64,000 nucleotides of DNA from Chrysopilus asiliformis (Eukaryota; Arthropoda; Insecta; Diptera; Rhagionidae), in NCBI GenBank assembly GCA_964034945.1, contig OZ035962.1, positions 11,617,888-11,681,887 on the forward strand, read 5' to 3'. The translations under genes were made by a program, and so were the position numbers. This document shows, piece after piece, positions 10,295 to 21,266 of this stretch. Positions within the stretch are counted from its first letter, which is position 1. Every line of letters begins with the position of its first letter. The notes under the pieces were generated by a model. That model had not been told where the DNA came from and searched no databases. It saw nothing but the letters and a program-made list of their open reading frames with translations.

Positions 10295-12294
10295 AAAAAC
10301 ATTTTTCGTACTATAAAATGGGTTTTCTCATTATAAGAAATTATACAAAATAATGTGTTCAATTCGATGTGTATGAGACTCCTTATAAATATGTATACGT
10401 ACGATAATCTCAGCAGATTTCTTTTTAAATTGTCGAGAACTTCAAAATTGAAACAATTTAATTGCATCACATTTTCACCTGAGCGAATCACTTAAAGGGC
10501 TAACTGTAGTAGACCTTGTTATGTCTTAAATTTATTCCTCTTTATAATAATTTTCTTTTTCGTGAAAATAAAAACCATATGTGCGTTGTGTTTCCTGTTC
10601 TACTGGCTTCATGAAATTTCATGAAATTTCCACGCAACCGAAATTTATATCGTCCCATAATTTTCCGCGGTGTTGAGTTCTCTTTGATTAAAAAATATGC
10701 TGAGGTAAAAATGCTCAACTTCTTGTTTATATCAAACACAAAAAACCATCTCTATAACCGCGCAGACATTGTACAGTATTTTTGTCTGATCATATTTTAA
10801 TTTTTTTTTCAATGATTTTATTCTAATGCGGATAGAGATTTCTTTTATTGAATTAAAAGTGGAAATTGTTTTGTAGTTAGGTAGTCACTGGAAATGAACA
10901 TTGGAAATAATTTTCATGTTTTTGTGGTGATTTTCACGATGGAGAAGTGTTTAAATTTTAGTAGATAACCATTTGAGACTCTATTTTTAAGTTGTTGAGA
11001 TATGAAGAAATTTATTTCAAGTGATATTTCTTTGGGTATATTAGGCGGAAAAGATAGGTGGAAAATTTGAGGGAAAAAAATTATCAAAAGAAGCCACTTA
11101 AACACGTTGAGGTTATCATGAAATTAAAACGAGCCGTTAAGAGAAAAATTGCAAAGATTAATAAGAAATAATCTTTATCAGTTTTTTTTTAAGTTGGATT
11201 ATTTTGAAAGAAAAAAAGCCAAATTGATATTTTCCCAATCAATTGTTAGGTGATTTTTCCTTTTGAAACAAGTGAGTCCAATATAAAAGATTCGACGAAA
11301 TTCCTCTTAACATAACATCACTAAAAACGTATATGCAAATTGAATAATTTCACACAAAAATCTGAATTATTTGTGGTCAAAAAATAGAATTTAAAGTCCT
11401 ACGCTTAAAGAATTATGTCTGTCTAATTAAGAAGCTGATGGTATGCAAAGTAATTCCTAGCGGAAATAGTCATTTGCATTACTCATATTAGGCTAAAGTT
11501 TTGCCACCCCGGACTTCATTTAGTAAACATTTCAGATAATTATTAGGAATTTTGATGATGATAAATTAAATGACATTCTTGGGTGCCATTTTAAAATCGT
11601 TTACAGCCATATTTAACTTGTTGAATGTCATAATAGTTATTTATAATTTAGGCTATCTGGAAATCAAAATTAAATGGAGTTAAAATACCCAGACGAAAAG
11701 ATGGTAATTGGATAATATATTAAAATTATAATATTATCAGAGTTCAGTAAGACCTTCGGTTGCAGCTTCATTAAAAAAAATTAAATGTCCAAATTTTGTC
11801 GAACACTGTAGCGGGCTTTAGTGGCACCCCATCAGATATTGATATTTCCCAATTGACCAATGTTGGAATTTTTGTACCGTGTCCAAGTGTACCACGCAAT
11901 TTTCCTTTATAAAATTTAAGAATATTTGTGGGAACATTTGGAATTGTGGGAACATTTGAAACAAAAAGGACCATTTTCACAGGAAAAAATCTTGGATTTC
12001 CAGTCAAAATTCCATAAATCGTACCTTCGGTACTTGGTACAAGCTGATTGGAAATCCGATTGGTTTTCCAACCAATTTGGTCAACTGGGTTGCCGTTCCT
12101 AAAGGTCTTTGGTTTTATATACTCTATCTAAACGAAAGAAGAATTTACACTTTGGTTTCATTGAAATCGAACGAGTCCTTGGAACGAGTCCTTGAAAAAG
12201 GCCAAAAATCGAAAAATATCATACTTTTCGGGAGGTCAAAAAGGACCCTATACACAAACACGTGTCCCTGACCTTCTTTTATCTCCTTTTACAT
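10295..12294. other. Unassigned AT-rich DNA
   Basis: No gene, RNA gene or transposon ends recognised. The frames are short and lack motifs. Local oddities: a short direct repeat TTCATGAAATTTCATGAAATTTC near 10608-10630, and repeated GTGGGAACATTTG around 11930-11957. Confidence 0.35.
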
Positions 12295-12547
12295 CAGGCT
12301 TGTCCAACCCGTGGCCCGCGGGCTGCATGCGGCCCAGGACGTGTTTGAATGTGGCCCAACCAAAACTGATATATTTACAAACTTTTTGAATTAATGAAGT
12401 TTAAAATTGTTAACTAAGTACCTACGTATATATTCTACGTTTTGTACTAATCGGCTATCTTTAGGGTTAGTATATTTTATTTGTGGCCCAATATAATTCG
12501 TCTTGTCCCAATGTGGCCCAAGAAAGCTAAAAGGTTGGACACCCCTG
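12295..12547. mobile_element. hAT-type MITE, 253 bp
   Basis: The ends read CAGGCTTGTCCAACC and, reversed, CAGGGGTGTCCAACC, a well-known hAT terminal motif in animals. Subterminal GTGGCCC/GGCCC words recur (12311, 12334, 12350, 12483, 12512) as in other hAT miniature elements. The 8 bp flanks, TTTTACAT and CTCTATAT, match at 5 of 8 positions, the differences all being C/T transitions, which fits an aged 8 bp target duplication. No transposase. It abuts the 5' dyad of a Helentron-like copy. Confidence 0.8.
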
Positions 12548-13150
12548 CTCTATATGATATATCATATAGAAGTATATTAGATTCAGTATACCGTGTGTAT
12601 CGTATCTTCACCAGGGTGTTTGGGATGACAAAATATTTTGATTTCCGCATGTCCGTCCATTTGCCTGTCTGTCCGTCCCATAGCTTTCTAATCGATTTAG
12701 CTAGAGACTTGAAATTTTGTATAGTTACGTTTCTCGTAAGTGGCAACACTAACTTCTTGAACGGGCAAAATCGGACCATTTCTTCCCCCCTCCCCATACA
12801 AACGAAACTGTGAGTCGTGTCCGTGAACACCATAGAAACAGTTTTATTATGAAAAGGTAAAATGTGTTTAGAATATAATTTTACATAACTTATCTATACA
12901 TCAAAATCCAGTTGGAGCACTGCTTCCCGCTCCCCTATACAAATCGAATACTTTTTTTATATTTTCTCGAAAACGGTGCATCGTATCAAAAAATTTATAA
13001 AGACGAAATGTGTTTCGAATATGATTTACATAACCGTCCCATACATCAAAATTCAATCGGATCAATCCTTCCCCCCTGTCCCACACAAATAGTTTTCTTT
13101 TCATGAAAATTTGGTCTGCCCTCATATAGAGTATTTCACGATTGGCTCGA
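12548..13150 (+). mobile_element. Helentron-like repeat copy, 3' end lost
   Basis: Begins CTCTATATGATATATCATATAG (5' dyad), has CGTATCTTCACCAGG, a short GTCY tract (12650-12680), ATTTAGCTAGAGACTTGAAAT, then two block-B units with TTCTCGAAAACGGTG and CATCAAAATYCARTYGGA. The 3' end reads ATTTCACGATTGGCTC and then diverges, so the terminal hairpin is missing. The hAT MITE lies immediately 5' of it. Confidence 0.72.
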
Positions 13151-13303
13151 CGAATGCATATAACTCAAGAATATTTAGTTATTTTTACAATTGTTGCGAT
13201 TGTTGCGATTATTTGTGAATAAATAGCGCAAAAAATTAAGTTGATTTTTGTTTGGAACTGTTAATTCCTTGGTTTTCGTTCAAGTCATGTTTTATTTTCT
13301 ATA

Positions 13304-13680
13304 GCTGCGTTCCCGACCCATGTAAAAACTACTGCGAAGTACTGACCAGCAACTTTTCTCGGGAACGCACTTTTGGATGATTACTAGTAAAATATAACCT
13401 CACAATTATAGAGCGCACACAATTTGAAAATTGTAAATATTTTCCTTGATTTTTCATAGCGGAAGTGTTTTAATGTACGAAAACAAACAAAAGTGACAAT
13501 TCGTTCGTTCTAACCTTAAAACCCGGATTTTCACCTATTGGAAAACTTAAGAAGTTCGGACATCTGACGGAATTTTTTGTCAAAATTGCACACGAAAATT
13601 TACTGCGGACTAAGAGGATGTGTAGATGCGAATGTTCCGCAGTACTTCGCAGTAGGTTTTTCATGGACCTGGAACGCAGC
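13304..13680. mobile_element. MITE with ~42 bp terminal inverted repeats
   Basis: The left end, GCTGCGTTCC...CTACTGCGAAGTACTG, is matched by the reverse complement of CAGTACTTCGCAGTAG...GGAACGCAGC at the right, with a few mismatches. CGGGAACGCAC recurs inside. The flanks TTCTATA and TTATATA match at 6 of 7 positions and may be a target duplication. No coding potential (the minus frame at 13470-13664 only reads the arm). Superfamily undecided. Confidence 0.7.
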
Positions 13681-13778
13681 TTATATAAAATTTGTTATTT
13701 CGTTGGTGTTCCTTTGAGCCATTCCCCCCTCCCCCCACCACCACTAATCTAGTTCCGGATTGACCCAAAATAAATTCC

Positions 13779-13903
13779 TTTTCCTCAAATTTTCCGGAAA
13801 AAATCTTATCTGGGAATTTTTGAGATTGCTGAATCCGATTCTGGCGTCAAAAAGTCCGTAAGGATATCTCAAAAGCAAGGTAACATATTCGAAGACTAGA
13901 AAG
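13779..13903 (-). repeat. 122-bp-unit family fragment, minus strand
   Basis: Contains TCAAATTTTCCGGAAAAAATC, TTTTGAGATTGCTGAATCCGATTCTGGCG and the family 5' end in reverse, CATATTCGAAGACTAGAAAG. This is one unit plus the 5' end of the family seen complete at 61372-62411. Confidence 0.7.
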
Positions 13904-15369
13904 TATATATAAGATATGGTCACTGTGTTAATTGATTTTGAATAAAAAATTTATTAAGATTATTCGAATACGTGTGAGATTATTCGAATACGTGTGTACA
14001 ATTTGAACAGCCATTTAAAATATTGGGTTAAAGCCCAAATGCCCATACGTTCCGGATTAGCCGGGATAGCCCGGAATTAACCATAGTGTTTCGATGTACC
14101 CGAAACTAAATTTTGATCATTGATTTTGCAATTCAGTGTTATGATTTATAGAAGACTAAAAAACCGCCTTTGAGATTTTCAAAAAAATTCGCATGCGGCA
14201 CAGTTTTTTCAAGTAGTTCTGCCTTTAAGCTGTTTTTTTTTTTAATTTATCTGCGGCGCATTTTTTTATCCAATATTTCGTTTGCGGGATATATTTTCCT
14301 GAATATTCTGACCGCGGTGCATTTGTCCCTTACTCACCCCCTTATTCCCTTCCCCAGTAATCAGTCCCGGATTTTAACAAAAAAAATGGTCACCCACATC
14401 TAAACACATCAAAAAATTCTAGACTAAACTCACAGAACTAAAACCGTACAAATGTTGATTCTTTAAGAACCAATTTTTAATTCTTTACCAAAAAGATATA
14501 AAGATCTTTTTTTTAAGACCAAATTGTTGTTATGCTAATGTAGCAGTAAAATTCTCACTTCATTACACAACTCAACCGTGAAAAAAAGGCCACGGCAGAT
14601 CGATGGCAGAAATCATAGACACTTTTTTTAACAAATAAATCCAAATTTGGAATCAAAATTACGGCATTAATTCTATCAATTGTGTTTTCCCACTCGAAAC
14701 TGAAACGCAGATGTTAAGATCTCAAAGACATAAATTTTTTTGTCACAAAATTATAGCCTGGGTCACACCCAAAAATTTTATTGTCGGTAATTTACCAAAG
14801 ATTTCGCCATACAGCGAACTGATTTTTACTAAATTTACTACAGTTTAGCGCATTGACTTTCACTCTCTATGATTGAGTTTCCATATTCCGCAGCAAATTG
14901 ATAACCTATTGACGTTTAATAAAAAAAAAAAGGATTTACAAAAATGATCAAAAACGATCGCTTGGAATTTATGCTTAACAAAACGCTATCGTGACATATT
15001 GGGAGATTATAATAATTCATTGTTATTCAATCTTCAGATTTATTTTCATTTTTACTACCACAGCGCTAAGACAAGAGAAAAGTAATAGACTTGGCATTTT
15101 TTTTGTAACGATTTTTGCATGTGTGGGCAGATCAATCGAATTGATTGACGTAGAAACGTAAAAAACATATAAAAAACTGTTGAATGACTTGTTTTGAATG
15201 AAAAGATCATTTGGACATGGAGATTGGGAAACACTGATTGTTCGCATACATCTTATGGTCAACCGTGATCTATTTGACTTTTTTTTTAAAAAACGAATGC
15301 AATTATTTTGCAAAACTGATAATTACAATTTTTTAAGATTTTTTTTTCGCGTACTTTTTTAACCGATAT
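13904..15369. other. Unassigned DNA with GC-rich word cluster
   Basis: No gene recognised. Between 14185 and 14320, variants of the word CTGCGGCGCA occur at intervals (GCATGCGGCAC 14191, CTGCGGCGCA 14251-14260, ACCGCGGTGCA 14309), as in other parts of the window. A 23 bp direct repeat (ATTATTCGAATACGTGTG) lies at 13960-13997. Confidence 0.4.
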
Positions 15370-15835
15370 TTCAACAAATAAAAAATCTAAAATATCTTGA
15401 TAACGGTAAAAGTTGTCAATTTACTGTAAAAATCAAAAATGTCCAGAATTTTAATATCTTTAATTCTTCCTTTAGCTGTTTTTTTTTTTCGAAAAACCGT
15501 TAGTTTAGAAGTATAATTCGCAAAAATCTAATTTTTCATATTTTAATGAAAATATTTCAGTAACGGTACCGGATAACGGTAAACGCCAAATTGTGGGAAA
15601 TATTATTCTCTTCAATTCGTCTCCTACATCGAGCCACTGAAAACCCGTTAGTTTTCGAGACATTCACAAAAAACTATTTTTTTAAAAATAACGGTATATT
15701 TCGATACCGGTTCAGGATATCGAGTTCCAGTGAAAGTCAAAAGTGTAAGAAATTTAAATGTCCTCAACTCTTCTTATACATAAGAATACCGAAAAATACG
15801 TAGTTTCGGAGTAAATAGCGAAAAACTAAACTTTT
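15370..15835 (+). repeat. AACGGTAAAAG dispersed repeat, copy 1
   Basis: Shares word order with 45150-45600: GATAACGGTAAAAG, AAACCGTTAG, ATATTTCAGTAACGGTA, TGTGGRAAATATTATTCTCTT, GAAAACCCGTTAGTTTTCGAGA, AATAACGGTATAT and ACGTAGTTTCGGAGTAAAT. Sub-units of about 130-150 bp built on the CCGTTAGTTTTCGAGATATTCGCAAA theme are visible. No coding sequence or defined ends. Confidence 0.65.
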
Positions 15836-15990
15836 ACGTAACTTCGATGACAATATAATATTTTCACAACTTCGTCCTTGTAAGAATAACGGAAGGTCCC
15901 AACCAGAACGTGATTATCCTTTTCTTTAAACTTTCCAGAAAAAAAATCTTATTTGGGAATTTTTGGGGTCGCTGACTCCGATTCTGGCGC
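15836..15990 (-). repeat. 122-bp-unit family fragment (3' end side), minus strand
   Basis: GATGACAATATAATATTTTC, CCTTGTAAGAATAACGGAAGG, CGTGATTATCC and GGGGTCGCTGACTCCGATTCTGGCG match, reversed, the 3' junction and last unit of the complete copy at 61-62 kb. It follows directly on the AACGGTAAAAG repeat. Confidence 0.7.
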
Positions 15991-16014
15991 ACTAAAAAGG
16001 AAAAAAAAATTCTG

Positions 16015-16452
16015 TCGGTTGTCGGTCTGTTTGTCTGTCTGTCTTTCAGTAGGTCAGTCTGTTTTGTCGGTCTGTTTGTCTGTCTGTCTGTAGGTCTGTT
16101 TGTCTGTCTGTCTTTCAGTAGGTCAGTCTGTTTTGTCGGTCTGTTTGTCTGTCTGTCTGTAGGTCTGTTTGTCTGTCTGTCTTTCAGTAGGTCTGTCTGT
16201 TTTGTCGGTCTGTTCGTCTGTCTGTCTGTAGGTCTGTTTGTCGATCAGTCTGTCGATCCGTCTGTCGATCTGTCTGTCTGTCGGTCTGTCTGTCTGTCGA
16301 TCTGTCTGTCGATCTGTCTGTCGGTCTGTCTGTCGGCCTGTCTGTCGGTCGGTCTGTCTGTCTGTCTGTCTGTAGGTCTGTCTGTCGGTCTGTCTGTCGG
16401 TCTGTTTACCGGTCTCGCTGTCGGTCTGTCTGTTTGTCCGTCTGTCCGTTTT
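16015..16452. repeat. (GTCT)n array with higher-order 69 bp period
   Basis: About 430 bp of GTCTGTCT/GTCGGTCT tetramers. In the 5' half a longer unit beginning GTCGGTCTGTTTGTC recurs at 16066, 16135 and 16204, spacing 69 bp, each with TCTTTCAGTAGGTC. Long open frames on the minus strand (QTDRQTDR-type) are artefacts of the tetramer. It is the longest such array in the window. Confidence 0.95.
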
Positions 16453-16800
16453 ACGCATCTTAAATAATAGGGGAAAGCCTTGAGCTCGTGATTTGAAATT
16501 TTTTGTAAATGGGTTTTACAAGAATCGTAGTTTTCTCTCAACTTTTAGAAAAGTACCGTTAGCTATAACAGGTACCTCCCATATATTTTTTTATGAAAAA
16601 ATACAGTTTTTTGAAATTTTCTCAAAAACTATGCCCTTTTGGGGAAAAAACGAATCAAAAAAAAATAAAGGATGTAAAATTTTCTCAATTTGTTGCTTTC
16701 ACGGTTTTTACGTGTCACTAACAGTTCTCAAAATATTTGAAAAAATTAAGTTTTTTGAAAATTTCTCGAAAGCTGGGCTTTTGAGATAAAGTGCATATGA
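16453..16800 (-). repeat. Repeat shared with 23.2-23.7 and 42.6-43.0 kb
   Basis: Reversed, this carries words also present at 23480-23700 and 42770-42970: TGCGCATAGTTTT-like, GGTACCTGTTATAGCTAACG/ACCCGTTATGGCTAACG, CTTTTCYAAAAGTT, ATTTACAAAAAATTTCAAGTC and a GTTAC/CTCGAGC transition to a CAGA/GTCT tract. Three copies in total, two plus and one minus. Unassigned family. Confidence 0.6.
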
Positions 16801-16839
16801 TAAACGGCTTTTATGTATCTTTCAACTTATTTAAAAAAA

Positions 16840-17190
16840 AAATGTGAGGTAGAATTAACACGGTTTTAATTCTTCTTGTATGTTGAACCACCAAAAACCC
16901 GTTAATTTTCGAGATATTCGCAAAAAACTAATTTTTTTGAAATACCGGCATATCTTCATAACGGAGTTCTAGTAAAAAACATAAATGTAGCGAATTGTAT
17001 TGTCTTGTAATACATAAGACTACTGGAAAATGGTTAGTTTCGGAATAAATCGTAAAAAACGAAACCGTAGTTTTTAAAAAGCCCCGTTTTGGTTACTTCC
17101 GGTTAACGGATTTCCACATCAGGACCAAACTTCTCTGTAAAATTTCATGGCTAGCTCTGGTATTTTTTTTTCCGAAATCTTGTAGAAAGA
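16840..17190 (+). repeat. AACGG repeat, copy 2
   Basis: AAAACCCGTTAATTTTCGAGATATTCGCAAA, CATAACGGAGTTCTAGTAAAA, TAATACATAAGACTACT, GTTAGTTTCGGAATAAAT, GGTTAACGGATTTCCAC and CCGAAATCTTGTAGAAAGATG line up with 45370-45760. It is the 3' half of the family seen at 15370 and 45150. Confidence 0.6.
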
Positions 17191-17324
17191 TGATACCGAA
17201 AATTGATACCAAAGGAAATTTAAACAAATCTTTAAGTAGAGTGGCTATATTAAATTTATCTAAAAACTAGTCCCTCTAGTCCTAAAATTAGTTTCTCTAC
17301 TAATTTTATGAAGAGTAATGTTCC

Positions 17325-17450
17325 AACATCGTGGATAAGAACATCGATACCTCGATATATCGGCCTGTTCAGCATCGAGGTTGAAACTCGATATTTTTCA
17401 ACGATACCTCGATGTTTTGCAAACATCGAGGTATCGTTGGCATCCCTAAT
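17325..17450. repeat. Cluster of ATCGAGGTATCG inverted repeats
   Basis: Variants of CATCGAGGTATCG occur as CATCGATACCTCGAT (17342), CATCGAGGTTGA (17374) and the perfect pair CGATACCTCGATGTTT (17403-17418), loop TGC, AAACATCGAGGTATCG (17422-17437), followed by TTGGCATCCC. Stacked copies of one 12-13 bp word next to GGCATCCC resemble the end of a hAT-type element, but the other end was not found. Confidence 0.55.
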
Positions 17451-18299
17451 CACAACTCATATTTTTTAAAATGCAAAAACACTCACCGTATCAGAGAATT
17501 CCTCTTTCGGCATCCTAGAAATGGTCCCAATTTCATCCTTTGTCGGAGACATGTTTGCAACACTAAATTTTATCCTTTCCGTTTAGTAACTTTTGTGTTT
17601 GACAAATTTGAAATTATTTTTTTCACAACACTATCGAATTTTTTAATGTATTGATGTAAAAAGCTTTTTATGGTTTCGATATATTATTGATTAGATATGC
17701 AAATTAATTTCACACAATTGCACAACTTTTAAATGTGATTATTTTTCTGAAATAAATATTTTCGATTAATAAAAACACACACACACACATTTATAAATTT
17801 ACAGGGATAATAAAAATTTAATTTAATTACTTTTAAATGAATAATTTTAAAACATCCGGTTGGGATTCTTATTTTAAAATTCTGTAAATAAATTTTAGTT
17901 TTTAATTAATGTTTTTTTTTTTGGAAAATATTTTATTTCCTGACACGACAAATATTTACGTTTATAGCGAAATTTAAATAACGTTAATTTGTTGCTAATC
18001 ACAATTGTTGTTTTTATTTTTCAAATTCTATTCTCTAGATAACTGCGGTTAGTTTGAAAATTGGAAAACCACATTTAATTGCTTTTATTTCGATCAAATT
18101 GATTGATGGCCACAGGTAAATAAATCGAACGCGCAACACAATCAAATTTAATTAATTTTCGTCACTGTTATTTTTACCTTTTTTTTTTGGCGGCATGCAT
18201 GGATTTGGTTTTCCAGAAATTTGTGACGGAGCGTAGCAAATGATGAATTCTTGCCACAAACAAAAAAAAATCAACGACAACAACAACTAACAAATCCAG
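17451..18299. other. Unassigned AT-rich DNA
   Basis: No gene recognised. A short (CA)n tract is present at 17775-17790. Otherwise simple A/T-rich sequence. Confidence 0.4.
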
Positions 18300-19640
18300 G
18301 TGAAAAGAAGGTGCTGACTGTCTTAATTCCGTGGTGTCATTAATCGGTGGAACGTAGCCTTAAAGATTCGTTCGTTATAAGCCTAATTCACTTGAATCCC
18401 GATTGAATGCCGGCTATTTTTGCTGGTGGAAACGAAAAACCGACGATGACGAAATTGTTAAAAGCGAGCAACGTGCCACACGTAAGCCATCAAGACACTT
18501 CACCCGAACAACTTACCTTTGATAGTCACGCAACAGAAAACCTATCGGCCAGGTAAGGTAACTGCCGGTAACAATACTAACTACAAAAAGTGGTTAAAAC
18601 AAAACCACATGGAATACGGATTTGGTTGTATCTGCAGAGGGATCGGTAAGGACGAAATACAATCCGGGGTAACTGAAATTCAGGAATTCCTTATTATTCC
18701 GATAGTGAACTGGATTAACACGAAGATGGTGAGTCAAGGTAAATTCACGGGGTTAAGGTAAATCAAGGTACGGTAAGGTAAAGGTAAATTTATTGTAAGA
18801 TAAACTTGTATTACGGGTTACACGCACACAATCCAAACACCATCAAAACGGATGCACCAAAATGGTTTAAATTTAGCGGGTTCACCACAGGAACACAATT
18901 CCAAAAGAGATTTTCGATTGTAAAGCACTTCAGGTGTGTTATTGTAGATCTCAGGTGAATATACAAACCGTGCGTCGCGGGTAAATCAAAATATTACAGA
19001 AATTATAAAAACATATGAAAATTCAAAACGATAGTAACGGAGTTTTTTTTCTTTTCAAAAAAAAAAAAAAAAAACGTTTGGTACGAAAACACTAAACTAT
19101 TGCTACTAAACGAGAAACACTAGAACGGACTCCAGTCAACATGCCGGTCGCGTTGTTACCGATAAACTGAAATGTCAAAAACATTGGCGGCTCCGCACTT
19201 GGCCCAATGGAGCACGAACTCCACCACACTGTGCGCCCCACCCCGGTTTACGATCAACTCGCTCTACGACACATTCGTCTTCACACTTGCGCTTTTCCAC
19301 AGCCACGGCAGCGTGCAATAGTAGCACATGTCAACGGTAGGATCTTGGGTCCAGGGGGCTACGGTGCTGTCCGGTGGGAAGAACTAGGGGGGCGGGGGAC
19401 GTTGGTTCTGAATGAGCTGAGCATAGATGACAACATACTTTATACTCATATGTTAACATATAGCATAGATGGAACAGCGACAACTCAAAGAGAGAGCATA
19501 AAGCATGCCAAAACAAACGCAAGAGACCAACAAATGCGCTCAGTTTGGTTTTTTTTTTTGATAACATCAACAACCGGTCTATTATAGTGGGGGTAGGGGG
19601 ATGAATTTTCAGAATATAGGTTGGGTTCTGTGCTGGACAC
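18300..19640. other. Less AT-rich unassigned region, possible exon/promoter DNA
   Basis: From about 18300 to 19640 the base composition is more balanced, like the first kilobase of the window. On the minus strand a consensus-like donor (CAAAG|GTAAGT) lies at about 18510-18520, and AGGTAA words recur at 18545-18790. The frame 19207-19587 (plus) shows no domain. A 5' exon or promoter of a minus-strand gene is possible but nothing confirms it. Confidence 0.25.
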
Positions 19641-20154
19641 ATGTTCTGGAAGATTGGCGGCGCAAAAGGTGGCTGCCACCATCCGATGGTATTTGCCTTC
19701 TTTCAACTGATTCCGATGATTTTTCGGTTTCTTGTTGCAGCAAAGTAGCATAACCTGTTTCTTACCTGTATGTATTTTGGGTAGATAAAAAACTAAAATA
19801 AAAAAATGTAGATACCTACTTGAAAGGTAATTCTTAAGTGGAATTATCGCGTTATAAACTTCGTTTAATATTCCATTATTTTGAAATATTAAAATTCACT
19901 TATATCAAATGGCTTCCCATAGTCTGAAATGTTTTCTATTCCATGTTGGAATTAAACACGTTTTAGGTTTTATGGAAGTTTTACTAAAAAAAAACAAAAT
20001 TTGGTTCCGGTTTGGAAATCGGTGCTACCAAGGTTAATTCGATAAGACAGTCCACGCCGTATAAAAGTTATTTTGTTTCTAAGAAATTTAATGGTCTGGA
20101 ATTTTGTTTCAATATTTGCTAATAAAGAGTTTTTTTTTATAAGAATGGTTGTTT
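19641..20154. other. Unassigned AT-rich DNA
   Basis: Nothing recognised on either strand apart from poly-A tracts. Confidence 0.35.
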
Positions 20155-20277
20155 GCACCAACATTTCTCTAAAAATTAAGTTGTGCTTAGCTTAACTAAA
20201 CTTAGCAACTTATGTTCAACTTAAATTATTTAAGTCAAAGAATTTCTACGGTTTAAGTAAGCTAAGCACAAGTTAAA
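20155..20277 (+). repeat. Dispersed repeat fragment (partner of 2700-2812)
   Basis: Contains GTTTGCACCAAC, AACTTAGCAACTTA, AAATTATTTAAGTC, ATTTCTACGGTTTAAGTA and GCTAAGCACAAGTTAA in the same order as the 2.7-kb copy. It ends where an inverted Helentron-like fragment begins. Confidence 0.5.
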
Positions 20278-20722
20278 ATGTTTATTTAAAAAAATCCATT
20301 TGTATAGGATGGGAGGAAAGTAGTCCGATTGGATTTTGATGTATGGAACGGTTATGTAAAATCATCTTCTAAACAGATTTTACTTTTATAAATTTTTCAA
20401 TAAATTTTTCAGAGACTTTTAATGTTGTATAGTTACGTTTCTCGAAAATGGCTAGACTAAGTTATTGAATGAATATAATTGGAGCATTCCTTCCCCCCTC
20501 CCCATTTAAATTAAACGGTTTTATGCAAATTTTGTTGAAAAATTTATGAAGATGAAGTGTGTTTAGAATAGGATTTTACATAACCATTCCATACATCAAA
20601 ATCCAATCAGACCACTCCGGTCTCCCTCTTCTATACAAATGAATTTTTTTTAAATAAACATCTTGTCTGTCATCATGTAGAGTATTTGACGATTGACCCC
20701 TGGAAATTGTAGCTTTTCTTGT
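20278..20722. mobile_element. Two Helentron-like fragments fused head-on
   Basis: 20278-20403 is on the minus strand (reversed 3' part: AATGTTTATTTAAAAAAATCC, CCGATTGGATTTTGATGTATGG, TTATAAATTTTTCAATAA). From about 20404 to 20722 the same family continues on the plus strand (GTTACGTTTCTCGAAAATGGCTAG, CCATACATCAAAATCCAATC, AGTATTTGACGATTGACCCCTGG, TTGTAGCTTTTCTTG). The switch occurs at the TTTTTCAATAAATTTTTCA word. It may be an inversion or an insertion of one copy into another. Confidence 0.7.
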
Positions 20723-20821
20723 ATTTCTACTTCACTTAAAAACCAAGCACAACACAAAAAATTCTAAAAAATTCTCAACAGACTTCTTAATTTCAAGGTC
20801 AAGAAAATGTTGAAATCAAGT

Positions 20822-20940
20822 CTAACAGCCGCCGTATTCTGGCGTTGTGATACTTAAGTCACAAATCACAAGTCCATAGAATTTGAGGCTCTTGTGACCG
20901 AGTTGTGACTAGTGACCGTAGCAAGAATAAGGCTGTAAGT
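20822..20940. mobile_element. Small MITE candidate, ~118 bp
   Basis: ACAGCCGCCGTATTCTGGCG at the left resembles the reverse complement of CGTAGCAAGAATAAGGCTGT at the right. The interior has TTGTGAT...ATCACAA-type inverted words. Matching is imperfect, so this is tentative. Confidence 0.4.
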
Positions 20941-21266
20941 TCTACTTTTTTTCCCAGAACTAAACGTTTCATCACAATGAAACCACGATAGTATTTTTTT
21001 TTTGTAAATAAATGATTTACCAATTCAATTTCCAACAACTTTCAAGTTTCAAAAAGCTATAAACTTATACGATATTTAAACCAGCAAGACTGGCTTTCGG
21101 ATAGCTTTCTATTTTGTATCTGCAAAAGAGTGTGTACCGGCAAAAGTTCAACAAAAAATCTTTACTAAAGAATGGTTTGTGTCTTAATAAAACAAAACTT
21201 TCATATCACTTTCCACAAAAGTTTAAAGTTTTTAACAAAATTATTCCATATACACTGAAAAAAATG

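Noticed and set aside
16123..16541. Long minus-strand ORFs rich in Q, T, D and R
   Set aside because: They are translations of the GTCT tetramer array; any frame through it is open. The same applies at 7486-7875, 8228-8485 and 26726-27006.
19207..19587. 126-codon plus ORF in a GC-richer region
   Set aside because: No recognisable domain, an equally long frame on the opposite strand, and low-complexity ending; not enough to call a gene.
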